16,450 nt of DNA, taken from positions 1-16,450 of the forward strand of contig JANBPK010001390.1 in the NCBI GenBank assembly GCA_027579435.1. Reading direction: 5' to 3'. Source of the stretch: Candolleomyces eurysporus. Taxonomy: Eukaryota > Basidiomycota > Agaricomycetes > Agaricales > Psathyrellaceae. Below are positions 10,093 through 16,450 of this stretch, piece by piece. The notes beneath the pieces are model-generated. The model saw only the letters and a list, made by a program, of their open reading frames with translations. It searched no databases and was not told where the DNA came from. Each line of letters opens with the position of its first letter. Within the stretch, counting starts at the first letter, position 1. The translations under genes and the position numbers were made by a program.

Positions 10093-10898
10093 CGGTGTCG
10101 GGGTGAGTGCAGGAGGAAAGGTGTGAAGGGCACGAGGCGTTCATGCACCACAGGCAGTCGTAGTCCTTATGCGCTAACAAGCTGTTACATGTTAAGGTTT
10201 GTGATGCCGTCTTGATGAAAAGGGTAAGATGAGCCAGGACATGAATTCATCTGCCACTGCAGTGCACCGCAATCTCCGGGCAGGTGACATTTCGGGCACA
10301 ATGCCACGACAGAGCATGGTAGGAGACAGTCTACGAAACAATATTAGTATGGCCAGCAACGTAGGGAAAGCAATGGATGACGCACAGGCACCTAAAGGAT
10401 ATGGACCAGTGGTCACGATCCATTCACATTCGCCTTCGCCCACCCTTCCACCATCATATCGAAAGCTTCGACCTCGAGTCCAGCACTCATCGAGCCCACA
10501 AGCCACACATCTCATCGCAGGTGAATTTGAGCCTTAGCTTAGCACCAAGCTTTTACGGATTGAGCAATGCTGATTGGCGGTTTAAGACGACTCGAGTTGG
10601 ATGGTTGGCTGCCAGTGGGTGAGCCGGCGGTGGGCAAGAGAAACGGCGGGTAGGATGCGTGATGTCGCATATGCTGGGTGGGCTGGCCCGCACGCTCGCT
10701 GCTGCATTTCGTCGCTACCTTTCTGCATCTGCACTGCACATAACCTTTCAACCATTTTCTATCGAGTCATCCTATTTTTATGTATTTTCAAGGAACGGCG
10801 GATCAGCGATGGGTCAGGTCCTCAACCACGTTTTCAATTCACTCAATCCATTGCGCTCCAGGAACATATCGAGAAAAGAGAAAGAGTAAATTCATAAA
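10093..10898. other. Upstream region of the complete NACHT gene, no confident gene
   Basis: On the minus strand, 10140-10093 is rich in pyrimidines and leads into the ATG at 10092, as is usual near fungal transcription starts. CATAAGGA-like sequence lies near 10165-10175 (weak). On the plus strand a 26-codon frame at 10809-10889 starts MGQVLNHVFNSL, which would fit an N-myristoylation Gly2, but no continuation is evident. Longer frames on either strand show no recognisable family. Confidence 0.4.
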
Positions 10899-12644
10899 TC
10901 AGGATATGCACAAGATGTCGACGGAGCTGAGTGGTGCGGATACCTCCCACTGCAGAGCAAGGGTAATCTTGCCTTGTGATGGTGAGGAACAGACCCAGTT
11001 GAGTTTCCCATTCTTCCCCAAATTCTCCACCCCATCATCCGAATTCCCACCGTCCTACTGAGCCACCACACCGTGACTAGCTTTGACTGGCAAAGGAACT
11101 CGAACTCCAAGCTTATCCTCCTTTGTATCCTTCAGGAACGGGTTTGATGAAGCCGTGCCAGTTGCCGAGAGGTATGGCAGGGAGAGCCGAGAAGAGAGTA
11201 GCTTGACAGTGATAGAACATTCCTCTGGGACTGGGATTTAGTCCACGATGGCAAGGTTGTCGATAGCCAAAGACTTTGTATTGTGTACAGTGATGCGTTG
11301 GCTAAAGACGTAGTTGCGAGTCCTGGACATGAACATGAATCCGGACTGGGAGAGCTTCTTTGCGAGCGGGTGGTAGGTGACGCGAATCGAAGGTCTAATC
11401 TAGAGCGAATGGACGTGAATGAATGTTCGGACGGCATAAGAATGTGACGACTCACCCAAGAGGACAGTCAAACGTCTCTTCTGGACTAACAGGGGGACAT
11501 CTGAACGGGATATGAAGCTGCCATCAACGTACACGCTTGCTGGTCCTCGAAGAAGCGTGTATTCAGAGGCATTCTTTACGACCGCCTAGAACGAACCGAT
11601 CAGAATGACAGCACAGGTATTAACAGAGAAGGTCGACACACCTTGAGGTGAACTTGGCATCCCTCTTAGGAACCGAAACACACTCCATCGTGGCGTCCAG
11701 AGAATAACTTGACAATAGTCACCTTGTGGGCAACGTTGTCGCTCGGAATGGTCATGAGGCCAGGAACGCTGAACGTGGCGGTAATATTCCCTTTGCTTGA
11801 GACCTCCAAGCCGCGGTGCTTGATGGCGTCGGCAGAGCTACTTTCTCTGAGCGAATCTGCTTTAGGTCTGCTGAAAGTGGCCATGGCCATGGCTCCATTC
11901 ACCGCTGGCATCCCCCCAAGGTTGAGCTGTGGGCGAAGAACGGACCCGCCCCATCAAATCCTTGTCTTTTCTTGAGAACAGGTCGATAGAAAGAAGGGTT
12001 CCATGGACTGAGCTCGGGTATATCGACTCCGAATGACGGTGCTGCTGCTTCTAAAGTAATTAGTACGTCGGCCCAGTCCTAGATTACAACATAAGATTAG
12101 ACGATGCCGGAATCTGGTACTCGATGAATAGACTCGCCTCCCCAGTGTCCGGTGTGATAGCCTTTTGTAGAGCATCGTTACAGGCTTGTCTTCGGTTTGT
12201 ATGGAAATGCGGATGTCGTATTGAGCGCACCTCGACCTGAGTACACCGAGATGCTCAGGATTTTGCTGTTCTTTTGAGACGCGAGCTGGACGGTGCTGAT
12301 TGGCTCGAAAGCGGGTGGTTGCGCGTCTTCAGCCATGTCGTATCCAGATGCGAGTGACCTACTAGGAATATGTCGTGAATACCGCGTCTGAGAGTATCTG
12401 AGCATGTTTGCATTGAATGATTTTGCCAAATACAAACATCCACTCTGGCACTACGAGGAGCTTCGGTCTGCTCGCTCCCTTCACCAGGGCATGTGCAGCT
12501 AGATCTTACCCATAGGTCTTCGCACATCTTCCTGCTTGCCTTGCCCTCGATGTCCTTTTCAATCGAGGCCTTCTTTTCTTCCAGTTTGGTGGGGCATACC
12601 TCAAATTTGAGCTGCGGGGGGCTGCCTTGATCGTCTGCAGGCAC
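10899..12644 (-). pseudogene. Decayed DUF4139 / mucoidy-inhibitor-A-like gene
   Basis: Fragments read in order on the minus strand in the pattern of fungal DUF4139 proteins: a coiled-coil-like piece (TKLEEKKASIEKDIEGK, near 12590-12540), YDIRIS (near 12215), a TGE-DWADV join across an intron-like segment (12137-12079), VDIPELSPWNPSFY (12027-11986), TFSVPGLMTIPSDNVAHKVT (near 11795-11725), ECVSVPKRDAK, VVKNASEYTLLRGPASVYVD, SPEETFDCPLG, SIRVTYHPLAKK, ITVHNTKS, and finally LNWVCSSPSQGK with ALQWEVSAPLSS before a stop at 10901-10899. Consecutive pieces lie in different frames without usable introns: shifts at about 11393, 11489, 11653, 11700 and 11915. TAA (11240-11238) and TAG (11057-11055) interrupt the frame where homologs have DQIPV and a Trp. 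Intron positions with good ends survive (11455-11400, 11645-11590). The N-terminal DUF4140-like part was not found. Not a functional gene unless the sequence is badly in error. The family call rests on motif memory. Confidence 0.75.
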
Positions 12645-14200
12645 TCAGGTCAGCAACGCGAATACTTGCCCTGTTACCCACACTCATGCATAGTCCTCAG
12701 GCTCCAACTGCCAGACCACCACCGCTACCCGCGCGCTGTCACTGCTGTATGACGCCTTGCGGGGGCTATTGATGGGGCATCGGCAATTGCGGAGAGCAGA
12801 CAAGGGCCGAATGGCGACGCCGCTAGAGAGGGATTCTGCTACCCTTAGGGAGAATGGCCAAGCGGCACTGAAGTACGTGCCGACCTGCGATTGTGTTCAT
12901 ACCCTCCCTTTATACCCTTTGCCTCGATCAACGGGGATTTTCTCTGCGTACATTGGGCTTCTGCTGCGTTTTTTTCTTGACCAATCCCCTGCCAATTCGA
13001 GCTTCCGTGTCTCAATGGTTGAATTGCTGGCATTTCCTTCCTACCGCGCATTCTGGGCGTTACTATTGCCGCTCCTCAACTCGCCTCGGCCCAGTGCAAC
13101 TCAGACAGCGGTCGCATTTCTTACTCTGCTGGAGGAAGTCGGTGCCTGCCTGTCGGTCTATTCCGAGCCTGCGATGCTCCGCTAGTCCGGCTGATGCATA
13201 CCTCATTCATTTGGACCACACATGTAAACGGATGGTAGCGATAAGCCATGTAACTGGGGCTTGCCGTTGCAATGTCAACAATGCTGCAAAATGTTCAATT
13301 TTTGCTACCTACTACTTCATTACAAGCCACTACTCACCCTTGTCCTCATGTTCGTCCGAGCTACCGGGATCGAGGAAGAGTGGCAAAGCCTTGACGCATT
13401 ACGACCCTGCAATGTTATTAGGGTGAAATCGAATATTCCCCAAGGTTGCTGGTCGCTTTAGAAGAGTTCATGCGTTCCAATTTGCAGATGCTTCAATTGA
13501 ACAGAAACTGATAACTTTGTCGTATCTTCAGCACCGCGTGCCTGAATCGACTGCAGTTCGTCGGAACGCGACCCGGATATTCCGCCGGGTTCCCGAGGCC
13601 AGCGAGTGCTCCGGTGTGAGGAGTCTAGGTGCAATTGGTTACTTTCGAGGTGGACTCTCCGCAACTCTTCAGCGAGGGGCCATCTGGGGTGCTATTCATG
13701 ATATCGAAGGGTGATGTGCGATGTGTTCGCATCTGTTTGTCCTTCCATTGGCCTGAGGTCGAATCATATGGATAGTTGATCCTGTGTAACCCGAGATATC
13801 AAAGAACTTGCTATGCGCTCCGCAGCTCGATGATTCTCCACGATGGGTAGGTCGTCGTGGGTCGCCAGACCGGGAAAGTACCGTCGAGTTCACCACCGAG
13901 AATTCTCAATGCTTATGCATTTGTTGGATGCTGGCTGTTGTTTTCCTGATTGTGACCTAAAAACGAGCTTCGAAATTGAATATTGAACGTCAAGGATCCG
14001 GGAACCTCAAGTGCAGCAAGATGGGGTGGAAGGCGCGAGCTCTTGTCGCGTACATGATATGTGTCTCATCAAGGTTTAGATGAAGTTCAACACTCGGCAC
14101 CGTGGCTCTTTTAGCTCGAGCAAATCAAGCTCAAGCTGCTCAACCAATCCCCACTCAACCACCTTCCACCAGAAAGCTCTCCAAGTCGTAAGTAGATAAC
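12645..14200. other. Intergenic stretch, nearly featureless
   Basis: Apart from the weak secreted-peptide-like segment at 13015-13238 I see no recognisable domain, tRNA or mobile element. Open frames on both strands overlap each other and have no family resemblance. A stretch on the plus strand near 13600-13710 reads GGLSATLQRGAIWG, faintly like a mitochondrial-carrier repeat, but it is too short and isolated to call. Confidence 0.4.
13015..13238 (+). pseudogene. Possible remnant of a small secreted protein
   Basis: An ATG at 13015 opens a hydrophobic start (MVELLAFPSYR). In a shifted frame from about 13041 the sequence reads LPRILGVTIAAPQLASAQC, which looks like a signal peptide with an ASA-Q cleavage site, followed by about 45 codons with three Cys (SYSAGGSRCLPVG) to a TAG at 13236. 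Upstream are TTTATACCC near 12910 and pyrimidine-rich tracts, as in a fungal promoter. One frameshift would be needed to join start and body, so this is either a remnant, a sequencing error or chance. No family recognised. Confidence 0.2.
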
Positions 14201-14209
14201 TAATCAACT

Positions 14210-15095
14210 TGACGCCAGGACCGCGTCGCGATAACGCCATGGACGAGCCTACATCTTTCTGGCTGAATGAATCGTTTGTAGATGGTCAAACACCCCTACA
14301 CGACAACTGGCAAGTCGAAGTAGAGTGAGTGGTGTATCGGAGAGGCACGGCCCGACGCTGAACTCCCTGTAGCGAGCAGTTTCAACACAGCACTGGCTTG
14401 ATTTTAGACGGCCTGGGTGAAAGCTTGAAGTGAGTGTCCCTAGTAACCACGACGTCCTGTGAGTCCTGACCAGCTTTACAGAAGCCAGTGCTTCTTTTTG
14501 ATACCAACTGTGCTTGCTCTGCTCTCGGTTGGGTAGGGGCTTTCTAATTTTAGGCACGCGACGTATCATCGTACATAATGCGGTGGAAGCTTGGAAGCGT
14601 CGTTTGCTCCCTTTATTCTGACATACGTACAGAAGCACAAGCTTTTCATCAATCACATACACGATTTATATTCCAACACTCGGGACGTATAACTGAAGCT
14701 CCACTATCCCTGCTCAACGACGTTGCGATTGGAGCGCAAAACCCTCCACGCAGATAACAGCCAACTCGACGCGGTGAAGGCGTCGCGACAAAGCCATGGA
14801 AGTACCGGTATCACGCTGGCTGAACAAATCGTTTGCAGATGACCAAACACAAACCCCCTTCCACAACTGGCAGGTCGGAGTAGAGTGAGTGGTGTATCGG
14901 AGGCACACGAAGACGCTGAACGTTGTATCAATATTATTACTAGCGGGAAGTCTTACAGTACCGGCTTGCTTTTGGGCGGTCTGGGACAAACCTTGGAGTG
15001 AGTGTCACTACCAAAGACGTATTGTGAGTCCTGACCAGCTTTACAGTAGCCAGTGCTTCTTTTCGATACCAGCTGCGCTCGCTCTGCTCTCAGTT
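14210..15095 (+). repeat. Tandem direct duplication covering 5' flank and exons 1-3
   Basis: Copy 1 (about 14195-14533) and copy 2 (about 14750-15095) lie some 557 nt apart. Matching landmarks: AGATAAC...CGTCGCGA...GCCATGGA before the start codons, GTGAGTGGTGTATCGGAG at intron 1, and GTGAGTCCTGACCAGCTTTA at the end of intron 2, which is identical in both. A TTC(C)AACACTCGG block (14088 and 14672) suggests the unit extends further 5'. Intron 2 looks at least as well conserved as the coding exons. Confidence 0.75.
14239..14536 (+). pseudogene. Duplicated first three exons of the ABC transporter gene
   Basis: Exons 14239-14324, 14373-14429 and 14482-14536 correspond to exons 1-3 of the gene at 14796. 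Introns (48 and 52 nt) are at the same places and in the same phase (2). The spliced frame is open for 65 codons: MDEPTSFWLNESFVDGQT..., then STGLILDGLGESL, then SQCFFLIPTVLALLSVG and a TAG exactly where the intact gene continues GYLISR. The segment 5' of the ATG is also shared, so the start region and probably promoter were duplicated. As it stands it is a truncated copy. Because splice sites and frame are intact it could instead be an alternative 5' end: its exon 1 or 2 can join exon 2 or 3 of the downstream gene in frame. Confidence 0.75.
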
Positions 15096-16450
15096 GGCTA
15101 CCTCATCTCGCGTGTCAGCTCGCACNTTTGCTTCAAAACAAGAGAGACAAGACCAGGAACAGGACCAAGACGGGTCCAACGGGGTGGAAAAGGAATGGGG
15201 TGTGATTGCTGGAAGCGGAGGAACCGAACGATTCCTGTGGAAGTTTGCAAGGGTGTTGGGGTGCACAGCGTTGGTGGGACTTTCAGTACCTTCTGTCCTG
15301 AAGGCCCTCACCAATGAAGGCACGGTGTTTGAACGATACACGTCCAAGTTCTTGCTGCTGTCAAATGTGAGTTTGGAGCAAATCAGAGGTCGGGCTACGC
15401 TAATGCTTTGATATTCAGGCCTGGGCCTTCGTCCTTTCGCTTTTGTCTATCTCGACACCAAGCTGGCGCTGGACAAGCTGCCACAGCACGCTGATTCTAT
15501 TCTCTGAACTGGCAGTCTACGCTTACCGTGATGTGTGGCCGCTTGCAACTTTTTCGAATGAACCTTTGGATGATGCAGAAGGCTGGTTGCTTTGGGCGAA
15601 GATTGGTGCTTTGTTCTTGACGGCTTTGGTCGTTCCGGTCTGCATTCCCAGCATCTACCGACCAGTGGACCCCGAGGTATCGTGTACTTTGTTTTTTGAC
15701 AGCAACACCAATTGACCTAGATGGCTCAGCACCCTGCGGAGCAGCCGTACCCTGAACAGACGGCTTCTATCCTTTCTTGCGGTATTTACAGCTACCTCAG
15801 TCCAACCATCAGTATCGCGAACAAACTGCCGCACCTCACCCCAGCCGAGATGNCCCCCGATCGCAGACTATAACCAGGCAGAGAACCTTGCCAAATATTC
15901 GCTTTCTGTTCGTCTTGGATCGCACCCGCCCTTTCACTTTAAACCTGACCCCACTGCAGAAGGTAGATCCCGCCAATTTTCGAAAAGGGCGCCATATTGG
16001 CTTGAACCTCCTACGACTGTTTGGTAAATCCATCCAGTTGTCGTATCAGCCCTTCCTACTCATGATCCTTGATTTTGCCCAGCATACGACTACTTTGTCT
16101 GTGTTCTCTCTGTGACAGTCTATACACTTAGCCAATTTGCGGCGCCTGTGGCAATCAACCGGCTGTTGGTGTAAGCTCTTCTACCTCTTCCATCGCCCCA
16201 AACATTGCTCAAGAATTCCCATAAGCCTTCTCGAGTCGGGTCGAACTGACAAAACCACCGTTCGGCCTTGGTTCTGGATCGTCTGTCTTTTCTTCGTGCC
16301 CATCCTTGGCTCCATGGGATACCACTATTATGTCGCAAGGATGAACCGTACTATCGTTGGAATGGAATCCATCTTGACTCAACTCATCTTTGATTATGGT
16401 CTTCGACTTCGGGTTGTGAATGAAGGCTCTGAGAAGGACCAAGATGAGGA
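14796..16450 (+). CDS. ABCC/MRP-type ABC transporter, N-terminal part (3' end off window)
   Basis: Exons: 14796-14884, 14944-14997, 15047-15366, 15419-15676, 15721-15907, 15960-16023, 16083-16170, 16226->16450 (427 codons). Introns are 59, 49, 52, 44, 52, 59 and 55 nt. The product starts MEVPVSRWLNKSF and has about five hydrophobic segments (roughly 50-68, 110-132, 147-166, 176-194, 212-234) forming a TMD0. A linker with PEQTAS and MPPIADYNQAENLAK follows, as in fungal ABCC transporters, then the start of TMD1 with FAAPVAINRLL, VRPWFWI and LTQLIFDYGLRLRV. The nucleotide-binding domains lie beyond the window. Family members export organic anions, conjugates or drugs across the plasma or vacuolar membrane; the substrate here is unknown. 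Two ambiguous bases (15126 and 15853) each break the frame and both frames rejoin if that base is absent, so they are most likely spurious insertions. Intron 5 uses a weak donor (GTTCGT) but has CTGAC and TGCAG. Confidence 0.88.

Noticed and set aside
10229..10537. Plus-strand 102-codon frame beginning MSQDMNSS, superficially like the first NLR's MSQDAPK start
   Set aside because: The likeness stops after four residues, it is on the opposite strand, and the rest shows no family pattern.
10809..10889. Short MGQVLN... frame with possible N-myristoylation Gly
   Set aside because: Only 26 codons, no splice donor to extend it, and no matching family; left as a remark in the intergenic entry.
12757..13426. 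Long overlapping plus-strand frames
   Set aside because: Two frames overlap over most of their length with no domain or exon structure; composition looks like chance.
13517..13714. GGLSATLQRGAIWG, reminiscent of a mitochondrial carrier repeat
   Set aside because: Single short match, no carrier signature (PxD/ExxK/R) or transmembrane pattern around it, and no ATG start.

Overview
The window looks like nuclear DNA of an agaricomycete (basidiomycete) fungus. The evidence is many short introns (44-62 nt) with GT/GC...AG ends and CTGAC/CTAAC-type branch sites, NACHT-TPR proteins with the HPDRS-type 45-residue repeats common in that group, and an ABCC-type transporter with mushroom-lineage features. 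The style fits a Ceratobasidiaceae/Rhizoctonia-like genome, but the species is an inference from memory of the families. The sequence contains 48 ambiguous bases, 45 of them in positions 1-2405.

Layout. (1) 3371 to beyond position 1, minus strand: an eight-exon NLR-like gene with a Ser/Pro-rich start, an MLKL-like helical N-terminal region, a NACHT NTPase and 45-residue TPR-like repeats; its 3' end lies off the window. (2) 3372-7153: no confident gene; it holds a diverged direct duplication (about 5470-5820 and 6110-6470). (3) 10092-7154, minus strand: a complete two-exon paralog (960 aa) with the same NACHT-TPR body but an unrelated, Pro-rich N-terminus. (4) 12644-10899, minus strand: a decayed DUF4139 / mucoidy-inhibitor-A-like gene with several frameshifts and two nonsense codons. 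(5) 12645-14200: mostly anonymous, with one weak secreted-peptide-like stretch. (6) 14239-14536, plus strand: a duplicated copy of the first three exons of the following gene. (7) 14796 to beyond 16450, plus strand: the 5' part (eight exons, 427 codons) of an ABCC/MRP-type ABC transporter with a TMD0.

How it fits together. The two NACHT-TPR genes are same-strand paralogs that become alignable exactly at one shared phase-1 intron just upstream of the NACHT domain. Everything 5' of that intron differs. This is the clearest unusual signal: an NLR pair that has exchanged its putative effector/N-terminal module at a conserved splice junction. A decayed gene, a duplicated set of first exons and a non-coding duplication lie nearby, so the region looks like a fast-turnover accessory block. 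No operon logic applies, and no functional link between the NLRs and the transporter can be shown from sequence.
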